In this document: positions 1 through 9,161 of the stretch, in pieces
Numbering within the stretch: the first letter of the stretch is position 1
Layout of the letters: each line of letters opens with the position of its first letter
NCBI RefSeq assembly: GCF_008704795.1
Contig: NZ_CP023690.1
Coordinates: 8,256,501 to 8,320,500 of the forward strand
DNA from: Streptomyces spectabilis
GTDB lineage: Bacteria > Actinomycetota > Actinomycetes > Streptomycetales > Streptomycetaceae
DNA: 64,000 bases
Direction of reading: 5' to 3'
The notes under the pieces: model-generated
Database searches by the model: none
What the model was told of the DNA's origin: nothing
What the model saw: only the letters and a program-made list of their open reading frames with translations
Position numbers and translations under genes: made by a program

Positions 1-3000
1 CCGGCAAGGTCGTGTGGGTGTTCCCCGGGCAGGGCTCGCAGTGGGTCGGCATGGGCCGCGAACTCCTCGACTCCTCACCGGTGTTCGCCCAGCGCGTCGA
101 GGAGTGCGCTGCTGCCCTGGAGCGGTGGGTGGACTGGTCCCTCGTCGACGTACTACGAGGTGACGCCGAGCCCGAGTTCCTTGAGCGAGTGGACGTGGTG
201 CAGCCCGCGAGTTTCGCGGTGATGGTGGGTCTGGCGGCGGTCTGGGCATCGGTCGGGGTCGAACCGGACGCGGTGCTCGGCCACTCCCAGGGCGAGATCG
301 CGGCCGCGTGCGTGGCGGGCGCCCTGTCCCTTGCGGACGCGGCCCGGGTGGTGGCCTTGCGCAGTCAGGCCATCGCGGCGCGCCTCGCCGGGCGCGGCGG
401 CATGGCATCGGTCGCGCTGAGTGAGAGCGAGGCGGCCGGACGTCTGGCGCCCTGGTCGGACCGGGTCGGGATCGCGGCTGTCAACGGGCCCTCCTCCGTC
501 GTGGTCGCGGGCGACGCCCAAGCCCTGGACGAGGCGCTGGAGGCGCTGGACGACCAGGGCGTCCGCATCCGGCGCGTCGCCGTGGACTACGCCTCGCACA
601 CCCGCCACGTCGAGGACGTCCGCGACACCCTCGCCGAGGTCCTTGCCGGGATCACCGCGCAGGCACCGACGGTGCCGTTCCACTCCACCGTGACCGGTGG
701 CCGGGTGGAGGACGCCGGGGCCCTGGACGGCGCGTACTGGTACCGCAACCTGCGCGAGCCCGTGCGGTTCGGCCCGGCCGTCGCCGACCTGCTCGGCCAG
801 GGGCACACGGTGTTCGTCGAGATCAGCGCCCACCCCGTACTGGTCCAGCCGATCACCGAGGCCGTCGACGCCGCCGACGCCGACGTGGTGGTGACCGGAA
901 CCCTGCGGCGCGAGGACGGCGGCCCCCGGCGCCTCCTCACCTCGATGGCCGAGCTGTTCGTCCGCGGCACCCCGCTGGACTGGGCCGGGACGCTGCCCAC
1001 GGGAGCCACCTCGCGGCGCGTCGACCTGCCGACGTACGCCTTCGACCACCAGCACTACTGGATCCGGATGGGCGCCTCCGCCACGGACTCCGCGGCGCTG
1101 GGCCTCGCCGGAGCCGACCACCCGCTCCTCGGCGCGGTCGTACCGCTCCCGCAGTCCGACGGACTGGTCTTCACCTCACGCCTCTCGCTGCGCTCGCACC
1201 CCTGGCTCGCCGACCACGCCATCGGCGGCGTGGTCCTCGTCCCCGGCACGGTGTACGTCGACCTTGCCGTGCGCGCGGGCGACGAGTTCGGCCACGGCCT
1301 CCTGGAGGAACTCGTCATCGAGGCGCCGCTGGTGCTGCCCGACAGCGGCGGGGTGCGGCTCCAGGTCGCGGTCAGCGGTCCGGGCGCGACGGGTTCGCGG
1401 ACCGTGGACGTGTACTCCCGGCGCGAGGACGACGACGCCTGGACGCGGCACGCCACCGGCCTCCTGGCGGCCTCGCCCGCGGTGCCCGGACCCGGGCGCG
1501 AGTTCGACTTCACGGCCTGGCCGCCGCCCGGCGCGGAGCCGGTCCCGGTGACGGACTTCTACGCCGACCTGGTCGAGCGCGGCTACGCGTACGGGCCGGC
1601 GTTCCAGGGCCTGCGCGCCGTGTGGCGGCGCGGCGACGAGGTCTTCGCCGAGGCCGCGCTGTCCGAGGACCAGCGGGAGGAGGCAGGCGGGTTCGGCATC
1701 CACCCGGCGCTCCTCGACGCGGCCCTCCACACGAACGCCTTCGCCCGCCCCGACGACGACCGCAAGGTGCTGCCGTTCGCGTGGAACGGGCTGCTGCTGC
1801 ACGCCGTGGGCGCCTCCGCGCTGCGTGTGCGCGTGGCCCCGTGCGGCCCCGACGCGCTGTCGTTCCACGCCGCCGACGACACCGGCGGCATGGTCCTCAC
1901 GATGGACTCCCTGGTGTCGCTGCCGGTCTCCGTCGACCAGCTGGACGCGGCGGCGGACAGGAGCCGGGACGACGCACTGTTCGGCGTGGAGTGGACCGAG
2001 CTGCCCCTGGTGCGGGGGGACGCGCCGACCTGGGCGCCGGTGGCCACCGCCGACGACGTGACGGCCCTCGCTGGCAGCGCGACCGCCCCGCCCGTGGCCG
2101 TCCTGGAGGCTTTCGGCGGCGACGGTGAGAACCGTGAGGCCACGGCGCTCGCCCTGACCTCCCGGGTCCTGGGAGTGGTGCAGGCGTGGCTTGCCGGGGT
2201 GACCTCCGACGAGTCGCGGCTGGTGGTGGTGACCCGGGGTGCGGTGCCTGCGGGCGGCGGTGCGGTGACCGACCCGGCGGGTGCGGCGGTGTGGGGTCTG
2301 GTGCGTGCCGCGCAGGCGGAGAACCCGGACCGGTTCCTCCTCCTGGACACCGACCCCGCGACGGACGGACCTTTGACTCCCGCTGTCGGCGCGACCCTTG
2401 TCAGCGACGAGCCGCAGGTCGCGGTGCGTGGGGGGACCCTCTCCGTGCCCAGGCTCGCTCGTGTCTCTGTTGGGGTGGCGGGGGCGGGGAACGTATTCGG
2501 TGCTGGAAAGAGCGTTCTACTTACTGGTGGAACAGGTTCCCTGGGGGGCCTGGTGGCCCGCCATCTGGTCGTGCGGCACGGTGTACGGCATCTGGTGCTT
2601 GCCAGTCGCCGGGGTGCGGATGCCGAGGGTGTTGCCGGGCTGGTGGCCGAACTCGCCGAGCAGGGTGCGACGGTGTCGGTGGTGGCGTGTGACGTCTCCG
2701 ACCGCGAGCAGGTCCGGTCCCTGCTGGCATCGGTCCCGGGCGAGCACAGCCTGAGCGGGATCGTGCACCTGGCCGGAGTGCTCGACGACGGAGTGATCGG
2801 AACCCTGACCCCGGAGCGCCTCGCCGGAGTGTTCGCGCCGAAGGTGGACGCGGTGCGCCATCTCGACGAGCTGACCCGTGAACTGGGCATGGAACTCGAC
2901 GCGTTCGTCGTGTTCTCGTCCGCCGCCGCGCTCATGGGGTCGGCGGGGCAGGGCAACTACGCCGCCGCGAACGCGTACCTCGACGGGCTCATGTCCGCCC

Positions 3001-6000
3001 GCCGGGCCGCGGGCCTGCCCGGCATCTCACTGGCCTGGGGCCTGTGGGAGCAGGCCGCGGGCATGACCGCGCACCTCAGCAGCGTCGACCAGGCGCGCAT
3101 GAGCCGCGGCGGCGTCCTCGCGATGACCCCGGCCGAGGGCCTGGCCGCCTTCGACGTCGGCCTGCACACGGGCCAGGCGCTCCTCGTGCCGATCAAGCTG
3201 GACCTGCGCACGCTGTGGACCCAGGCGGCGGCGGGCGGCGGGGTGCCGCACCTGCTGCGTGGCCTCGTCCGCGCGGGCCGACGCGTGGCGCGGGCCGCGG
3301 CCGGGGACAGTGGCGGCCTGGCCCGCCGCCTCGCCGGGCTGCCCCGGGCCGAGCAGGAGGACCTTCTGCTGTCCCTCGTCCAGGGCGAGGCGGGCGGGGT
3401 GCTCGGTTTCAGCGGCCCCGAACTGTCCCAGGGCACAAGGGGGTTCAGCGACATCGGGTTCGACTCCCTGACCGCGGTCGAGCTGCGGAACCGGCTGAGC
3501 GCGGCGACCGGCGTGAAACTGCCCGCCACCCTGATCTTCGACTACCCGACCCCCGTGGCGCTCGCCCGCCATCTGCGCGAGGAGCTGAGTGAGACGGCGG
3601 ACGGCGCCACCCCCTCTGCCGCGCCCGTCGTCGTGGATCCTGATGAGCCGATTGCGATCGTGGGGATGGCGTGCCGTCTGCCGGGCGGGGTGACGGACCC
3701 GGAGGGTTTGTGGCGGTTGGTGCGTGAGGGCCGTGAGGGTATGTCGGGCTTTCCTGAGGACCGGGGCTGGGACTTGGAGGGCCTGTTCGACTCGGACCCT
3801 GACAACGCCGGTACGTCGTACGCCAGTCAGGGCGGCTTCCTCCAGGAGGCGGGGCTCTTCGACGCCGGGTTCTTCGGCATCTCACCGCGTGAAGCCCTCG
3901 CCATGGACCCCCAGCAGCGGCTGCTCCTCGAAGCCTCCTGGGAGGCCCTGGAGCGGGCCGGAATCGACCCGACCGCGACACGCGGCGGAGACATCGGCGT
4001 CTTCTCCGGCGTCTCCATCCACGACTACCTGGAATCCCTCAGCAACATGCCCGCCGAGCTCGAAGGCTTCGTCACCACCGCCACGGCGGGCAGTGTCGCG
4101 TCGGGCCGGGTGTCGTACGCCTTCGGTTTCGAGGGTCCCGCGGTGACGGTGGACACGGCGTGCTCGTCGTCCCTGGTGGCGATCCATCTGGCCGCGCAGG
4201 CGCTGAGGCAGGGGGAGTGCTCGATGGCCCTTGCCGGGGGCGTCGCCGTGATGGGATCCCCGATCGGCGTCCTCGGCATGTCGCGGCAGCGCGGCCTCGC
4301 CGCCGACGGCCGGTGCAAGGCGTACGCGGACGGCGCGGACGGCACGGTGCTGTCCGAGGGCGTGGGACTCGTGGTCCTTGAGCGCCTCTCGGTGGCGCGC
4401 GAGCGCGGGCACCGCGTCCTCGCGGTCATCCGGGGCAGCGCGGTGAACCAGGACGGTGCCTCGAACGGTCTCACTGCCCCGAACGGGCCCTCGCAGCAGC
4501 GCGTGATCCGCAAGGCGCTGGCCAACGCGGGCCTCTCGTCGTCCGACGTGGACGTGGTGGAGGGCCACGGCACCGGAACCACCCTGGGCGATCCGATCGA
4601 GACCCAGGCGCTCCTGGCGACGTACGGGCAGGGGCGGGACCCCGAACAGCCGCTGTGGCTGGGCTCGTTGAAGTCGAACGTCGGACACACGCAGGCCGCT
4701 GCCGGTGTGTCCAGCGTGATCAAGATGGTGCAGGCGCTACGCCACGAGGTCATGCCACCCACGCTGCACGCCCAGGAGCCCACCCACCAGGTGGACTGGT
4801 CGGCGGGTGCGGTGGAGCTGTTGACCGAGGGCCGGGCGTGGCCGCGTGGCGGGCGTGCGCGGCGGGTGGGGGTGTCGTCGTTCGGGATCAGTGGGACGAA
4901 TGCGCATCTGATTCTGGAGGAGGGGCTTGAGGAGCCGGTGGTGGAGGGGCCGGTGTGGGTGGGTGTGGTGCCGTTGGTGGTGTCGGCGCGTAGTGCGGGT
5001 TCGTTGGCGGGTCAGGCTGGTCGGCTTGTGTCGTATGTGGAGTCGGGTGCTGGTGGTGTCTCGTTGGCGGGGGCGTTGGTGTCGGGGCGGGCGGTTCTTG
5101 GTGAGCGTGCGGTGGTGGTGGCCGACTCGTCTGCGGAGGCTCTGGCCGGGCTGCGGGCGTTGGCCCGGGGCGAGGACGCGGCTGGGGTGGTGTCCGGCAG
5201 GGCTGCGGCTTCTGGCGTGCCGGGCAAGGTGGTGTGGGTGTTCCCCGGGCAGGGCTCGCAGTGGGTCGGCATGGGCCGTGAACTCCTCGACTCCTCACCG
5301 GTGTTTGCCCAGCGCGTCGGGGAGTGTGCCACCGCCCTGGAGCGGTGGGTGGACTGGTCCCTCGTCGACGTACTACGAGGTGACGCCGAGCCCGAGTTCC
5401 TTGAGCGGGTGGACGTGGTGCAGCCCGCGAGTTTCGCGGTGATGGTGGGGTTGGCGGCGGTCTGGGCGTCCGTGGGAGTGAAGCCGGATGCGGTGCTCGG
5501 TCACTCGCAGGGGGAGATCGCGGCCGCGTGCGTGGCGGGTGCGCTGTCGCTTGAGGACGCGGCCCGAGTGGTGGCGTTGCGGAGCCGCGCCATTGCTGCG
5601 GAGCTGGCCGGGCGTGGGGGCATGGCGTCCGTTGCTTTGAGCGCGGGTGAGGCAGCCGCGCGGCTTGAGAGGTGGGCGGATCGGGTCGAGGTCGCGGCCG
5701 TCAACGGGCCGTCGTCCGTGGTGGTCGCGGGCGATGCCGAGGCCTTGGACGAGGTTCTACAGGTGTTCGCTGAGGACGGGGTGAGGGTGCGGCGGGTGGC
5801 GGTGGACTACGCCTCGCACACCCGTCACGTGGAGGACATCCAAGGCCTCCTCGCGGAGGCGTTGGCTGGGATTGTCGCCCAGGCGCCGAGGGTGCCGTTC
5901 TATTCGACCGTGACCGGTGGCTGGGTGGAGGGCGCCGGGGTCCTGAACGGCGAGTATTGGTATCGCAATCTGCGTGGTCAGGTGGGCTTCGGCCCGGCCG

Positions 6001-9000
6001 TGGCCGAGCTGCTCGCGCAGGGGCACGGGGTGTTCGTGGAGGTCAGCGCCCACCCCGTCCTGGTCCAGCCGGTGACCGAGGCTGTGGACGAGAGCGGTGT
6101 CGACGCCGTCGTGACCGGGTCGCTGCGCCGGGATGAAGGGGGCCTGCGGCGGCTGCTGACCTCGATGGCCGAGCTGTTCGTGCGGGGTGTGGCCGTGGAC
6201 TGGGAGGCCGTGCTGCCCGCTGGGGCAGGGGCCGGGTCGGCGCGCCCGGAGCTGCCGACGTACGCCTTCGACCACCAGCACTACTGGCTCAAGCCAGCCG
6301 CGCAAGCCACTGACGCGGCCTCTCTGGGGCAGGCGACGGCGGATCACCCGTTGCTGGGTGCGGTGGTGCGGCTGCCGCAGTCCGACGGCCTGGTCTTCAC
6401 CTCACGTCTGTCGTTGCGGACGCATGCCTGGCTGGCCGACCATGCGGTGAGTGGAGTCGTACTGGTCCCGGGTACCGCCCTCGTGGAGCTGGCGGTGCGG
6501 GCCGGTGACGAGGCCGGGTGCGGGGCGCTGGACAACCTCGTGATCGGGACGCCGTTGGTGGTGCCCGAGCGTGGTGGGGTCCGGGTGCAGGTCGCGGTGG
6601 GCGGACCGGGGGAGAACGGTGCGCGCACGGTGGAGGTGTACTCCCAGCGCGAGGAAGCCGAGGACGAGGCTGACGCGGACGTGTGGACGCGGCACGCCAC
6701 CGGCCTCCTGTCGGCGGCCGACCGGCCCGGTGACAGCGGCACACGCTTCGACTTCACGGCCTGGCCGCCGCCCGGTGCCGACCCGGTCGGGATCGGGGAG
6801 TTCTACGCCGACCTCGCCGAGCGGGGCTACGCGTACGGTCCGGCGTTCCGGGGCCTGCGGGCGGTGTGGCGGCGCGGCGACGAGGTGTTCGCAGAGGTCG
6901 CGCTGCCGGAAGAGCAGCACAAGGAAGCGGGTGGCTTCGGCATTCATCCCGCCCTCCTCGACGCGGCCCTGCACGCGGGGGAGTCGGGCGCCGCGGCCGA
7001 GGACGGCAAGGCGCCGCGGCAACCGCTCGACTGGGGCGGCTTCGTGCTGCACGCCGCGGGCGCATCGGCGCTGCGGGTTCGGCTGGTGCCCGGCGGGCCC
7101 GACGCCATGGCGTTGGAGGCGGCGGACGAAGCAGGCGGCCTGGTGGTGACGGCGGACTCACTGACGTGGCGGGAGGTGTCCGTCGACGGGCTGGGGGCGG
7201 CGGACACGCTGGTGGCCCACTCGCTGTTCGGCGTCGAGTGGACCGAGTTGCCTCCGGTGCAGGGGGTTGGTTCGGCTCTGTCGTGGATGCCGGTGGTTGC
7301 TGCTGATGAGGTGGCGGTGTTGGTGGAGGAGGTGGCGGAGGGCGCGGGTGTGCCGTCGGCGGCGGTGTTGGAGGCCGTCGGGGGTGAGGGTGAGGGTGCG
7401 GTGCTTGCGTTGTCCTCGCAGGTGTTGGGGGTGGTGCAGGCGTGGTTGGCCGGGGTGGGGCTTGAGGAGTCGCGGCTGGTGGTGGTGACCCGGGGTGCGG
7501 TGCCTGCGGGTGAGGGCGCGGTGGTGGCGGATCCGGCGGCGGCCGCGGTGTGGGGTCTGGTGCGGGCCGCGCAGTCGGAGAATCCGGACCGGATCGTCCT
7601 GCTGGACCTCGACCCGACTGCTGCCGGTGTCGAGGTGGGTTCCGTACTGGATTCGGTGCTGGGCGCGGTCCTCGCCACCGACGAGCCCCAGATCGCGGTG
7701 CGCGGAGCGGCCTTCTCGGCCCCCCGGCTCGTCCGCGTACCGGCTCAAGTACCGGACAGTCAGGCGGTGTTCACGTCGGAGGGAACCGTCCTCATCACCG
7801 GCGGCACCGGGTCGCTCGGTGGTCTCGTGGCCCGGCACCTGGTCACCCGGTACGGCGTACGGCGGCTGCTCCTCGCCAGCCGACGGGGTCAGAGCGCCGA
7901 GGGTGCGACGGAGCTGGTGGCCGAGCTGACCGGTCTTGGCGCGACGGTGTCGGTCGTCGCGTGTGACGTCTCCGACCGCGACCAGGTGAAGGCGCTTCTG
8001 GCGACCGTGCCGGACGACCACGACCACCGGCTCACCGGCATCGTGCACACGGCGGGCGTGCTGGACGCCGGTGTCATCGGGGCGCTGACTCCGGAGCGGC
8101 TTGAGCGGGTGTTCGCGCCGAAGGCGGAGGCGGCGCGGCACCTCGACGGGCTGACCCGTGAACTGGGCCTGGATCTGGACGCGTTCGTCGTCTACTCGTC
8201 CGTGTCCGGTGTCTTCATGGGTGCGGGCAGCGGCAGCTACGCGGCCGCCAACGCCTTCCTGGACGGCCTGATGGCCAACCGGCGGGCGGCAGGACTGCAC
8301 GGCCTGTCGCTGGCCTGGGGCCTGTGGGCGCAGACCAGCGGCATGGCCGCCAACACCGACGACCTCACCAGGAACCGGATGAACCGCCGGGGCGGACTGC
8401 AGGCGATGGCGCTGAAGGAGGGCATGGAGCTGTTCGACGCCGCCGTGGGGTCCCGGGAGTCCTTGCTGGTGCCGGCCAGGCTCGACCTGCGCGGCGTACG
8501 GGCCGACGCGGCGGCCGGCGGCGGGGTGCCGCACATGTTGCGGGGCCTCGTACGCGCCGGTCGGCAGTCAGCGCAGGCGGCGGACGGTGGTGACAAGCGG
8601 CGCCGCCTTGCCGACCGGCTCACCGGACTGGCACCGGGGGAACAGGAAGAACTGCTCCTCGACCTGGTCCGGGGGAGGGCCGCGATCGTGCTCGGCCACG
8701 CCGGGCCGTCGGGTGTGCGGGCGGACTTGGCGTTCAACGAGGTCGGGTTCGACTCGCTCACGGCGGTGGAGTTGCGCAACCGGCTGCGCGAGGCGACCGG
8801 CCTGAAGCTGCCCGCCACGCTGATCTTCGACCATCCGAACCCGCTGGCCCTCGCCCGCCACCTCCACCGTGAACTGCTCCCGGACGACGGCGCGAGCGGC
8901 CAGGAGCTGGACGAGGCGCGGCTGCGGCGCGCGCTCGCGTCCCTCCCACTGGCCCGCTTCCGCGCGGCCGGACTGATGGACGCCCTGGTCGAGCTGGCCG

Positions 9001-9125
9001 CACTCGGCGACGGAGACGGCGAACCGGACACCGGCGCGTCCGACGAGGCCTACGAAGCCGAGGAGAAGCGGGCGATCGCCGAGCTGGACGTCGACGATCT
9101 CGTGCACCTGGCGCTCGGCGACTGA
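1..9125 (+). CDS. Type I modular PKS, 5'-truncated (two modules, rifamycin module 4-5 equivalents)
   Basis: The frame is already open at base 3, so the gene begins left of the window; 3040 codons are visible. Domain order: AT (1 to about 1060, GHSQG near 279, YASH 588-599), DH (about 1117-1960, HAIGGVVLVP intact), KR (about 2495-3050, TGGTGSLG, Tyr at 2958, LDD motif), ACP (Ser at 3465), KS (about 3646-4917, active Cys codon 4161), AT (about 5222-6200, GHSQG/YASH), DH (HAVSGVVLVP), KR (TGGTGSLG, Tyr 8238, LDA), ACP (Ser 8754), then an acidic C-terminal docking region ending SELDVDDL-like. Both AT signatures indicate methylmalonyl-CoA. The two-module end followed by a 2-1-2 module split suggests modules 4 and 5 of a ten-module ansamycin line. 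The numbering is inferred; the domains are seen directly. Confidence 0.95.
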   Translation, partial: GKVVWVFPGQGSQWVGMGRELLDSSPVFAQRVEECAAALERWVDWSLVDVLRGDAEPEFLERVDVVQPASFAVMVGLAAVWASVGVEPDAVLGHSQGEIAAACVAGALSLADAARVVALRSQAIAARLAGRGGMASVALSESEAAGRLAPWSDRVGIAAVNGPSSVVVAGDAQALDEALEALDDQGVRIRRVAVDYASHTRHVEDVRDTLAEVLAGITAQAPTVPFHSTVTGGRVEDAGALDGAYWYRNLREPVRFGPAVADLLGQGHTVFVEISAHPVLVQPITEAVDAADADVVVTGTLRREDGGPRRLLTSMAELFVRGTPLDWAGTLPTGATSRRVDLPTYAFDHQHYWIRMGASATDSAALGLAGADHPLLGAVVPLPQSDGLVFTSRLSLRSHPWLADHAIGGVVLVPGTVYVDLAVRAGDEFGHGLLEELVIEAPLVLPDSGGVRLQVAVSGPGATGSRTVDVYSRREDDDAWTRHATGLLAASPAVPGPGREFDFTAWPPPGAEPVPVTDFYADLVERGYAYGPAFQGLRAVWRRGDEVFAEAALSEDQREEAGGFGIHPALLDAALHTNAFARPDDDRKVLPFAWNGLLLHAVGASALRVRVAPCGPDALSFHAADDTGGMVLTMDSLVSLPVSVDQLDAAADRSRDDALFGVEWTELPLVRGDAPTWAPVATADDVTALAGSATAPPVAVLEAFGGDGENREATALALTSRVLGVVQAWLAGVTSDESRLVVVTRGAVPAGGGAVTDPAGAAVWGLVRAAQAENPDRFLLLDTDPATDGPLTPAVGATLVSDEPQVAVRGGTLSVPRLARVSVGVAGAGNVFGAGKSVLLTGGTGSLGGLVARHLVVRHGVRHLVLASRRGADAEGVAGLVAELAEQGATVSVVACDVSDREQVRSLLASVPGEHSLSGIVHLAGVLDDGVIGTLTPERLAGVFAPKVDAVRHLDELTRELGMELDAFVVFSSAAALMGSAGQGNYAAANAYLDGLMSARRAAGLPGISLAWGLWEQAAGMTAHLSSVDQARMSRGGVLAMTPAEGLAAFDVGLHTGQALLVPIKLDLRTLWTQAAAGGGVPHLLRGLVRAGRRVARAAAGDSGGLARRLAGLPRAEQEDLLLSLVQGEAGGVLGFSGPELSQGTRGFSDIGFDSLTAVELRNRLSAATGVKLPATLIFDYPTPVALARHLREELSETADGATPSAAPVVVDPDEPIAIVGMACRLPGGVTDPEGLWRLVREGREGMSGFPEDRGWDLEGLFDSDPDNAGTSYASQGGFLQEAGLFDAGFFGISPREALAMDPQQRLLLEASWEALERAGIDPTATRGGDIGVFSGVSIHDYLESLSNMPAELEGFVTTATAGSVASGRVSYAFGFEGPAVTVDTACSSSLVAIHLAAQALRQGECSMALAGGVAVMGSPIGVLGMSRQRGLAADGRCKAYADGADGTVLSEGVGLVVLERLSVARERGHRVLAVIRGSAVNQDGASNGLTAPNGPSQQRVIRKALANAGLSSSDVDVVEGHGTGTTLGDPIETQALLATYGQGRDPEQPLWLGSLKSNVGHTQAAAGVSSVIKMVQALRHEVMPPTLHAQEPTHQVDWSAGAVELLTEGRAWPRGGRARRVGVSSFGISGTNAHLILEEGLEEPVVEGPVWVGVVPLVVSARSAGSLAGQAGRLVSYVESGAGGVSLAGALVSGRAVLGERAVVVADSSAEALAGLRALARGEDAAGVVSGRAAASGVPGKVVWVFPGQGSQWVGMGRELLDSSPVFAQRVGECATALERWVDWSLVDVLRGDAEPEFLERVDVVQPASFAVMVGLAAVWASVGVKPDAVLGHSQGEIAAACVAGALSLEDAARVVALRSRAIAAELAGRGGMASVALSAGEAAARLERWADRVEVAAVNGPSSVVVAGDAEALDEVLQVFAEDGVRVRRVAVDYASHTRHVEDIQGLLAEALAGIVAQAPRVPFYSTVTGGWVEGAGVLNGEYWYRNLRGQVGFGPAVAELLAQGHGVFVEVSAHPVLVQPVTEAVDESGVDAVVTGSLRRDEGGLRRLLTSMAELFVRGVAVDWEAVLPAGAGAGSARPELPTYAFDHQHYWLKPAAQATDAASLGQATADHPLLGAVVRLPQSDGLVFTSRLSLRTHAWLADHAVSGVVLVPGTALVELAVRAGDEAGCGALDNLVIGTPLVVPERGGVRVQVAVGGPGENGARTVEVYSQREEAEDEADADVWTRHATGLLSAADRPGDSGTRFDFTAWPPPGADPVGIGEFYADLAERGYAYGPAFRGLRAVWRRGDEVFAEVALPEEQHKEAGGFGIHPALLDAALHAGESGAAAEDGKAPRQPLDWGGFVLHAAGASALRVRLVPGGPDAMALEAADEAGGLVVTADSLTWREVSVDGLGAADTLVAHSLFGVEWTELPPVQGVGSALSWMPVVAADEVAVLVEEVAEGAGVPSAAVLEAVGGEGEGAVLALSSQVLGVVQAWLAGVGLEESRLVVVTRGAVPAGEGAVVADPAAAAVWGLVRAAQSENPDRIVLLDLDPTAAGVEVGSVLDSVLGAVLATDEPQIAVRGAAFSAPRLVRVPAQVPDSQAVFTSEGTVLITGGTGSLGGLVARHLVTRYGVRRLLLASRRGQSAEGATELVAELTGLGATVSVVACDVSDRDQVKALLATVPDDHDHRLTGIVHTAGVLDAGVIGALTPERLERVFAPKAEAARHLDGLTRELGLDLDAFVVYSSVSGVFMGAGSGSYAAANAFLDGLMANRRAAGLHGLSLAWGLWAQTSGMAANTDDLTRNRMNRRGGLQAMALKEGMELFDAAVGSRESLLVPARLDLRGVRADAAAGGGVPHMLRGLVRAGRQSAQAADGGDKRRRLADRLTGLAPGEQEELLLDLVRGRAAIVLGHAGPSGVRADLAFNEVGFDSLTAVELRNRLREATGLKLPATLIFDHPNPLALARHLHRELLPDDGASGQELDEARLRRALASLPLARFRAAGLMDALVELAALGDGDGEPDTGASDEAYEAEEKRAIAELDVDDLVHLALGD
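2471..2578 (+). repeat. 108-bp segment of KR identical to 30073-30180
   Basis: This piece of the first KR, covering the nucleotide-binding loop, matches bases 30073-30180 of the module-9-like KR exactly, including codons unusual for the region (CTA, CTT, ACT, GTT, AAG run). Similarity extends upstream with few differences to about 2400/30000. It points to recent duplication or gene conversion between the two modules whose KRs both carry an LDD motif. Confidence 0.85.
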
Positions 9126-9161
9126 AGACCTTCGAAACCGCTGGCTGATTGGGGAACTCAA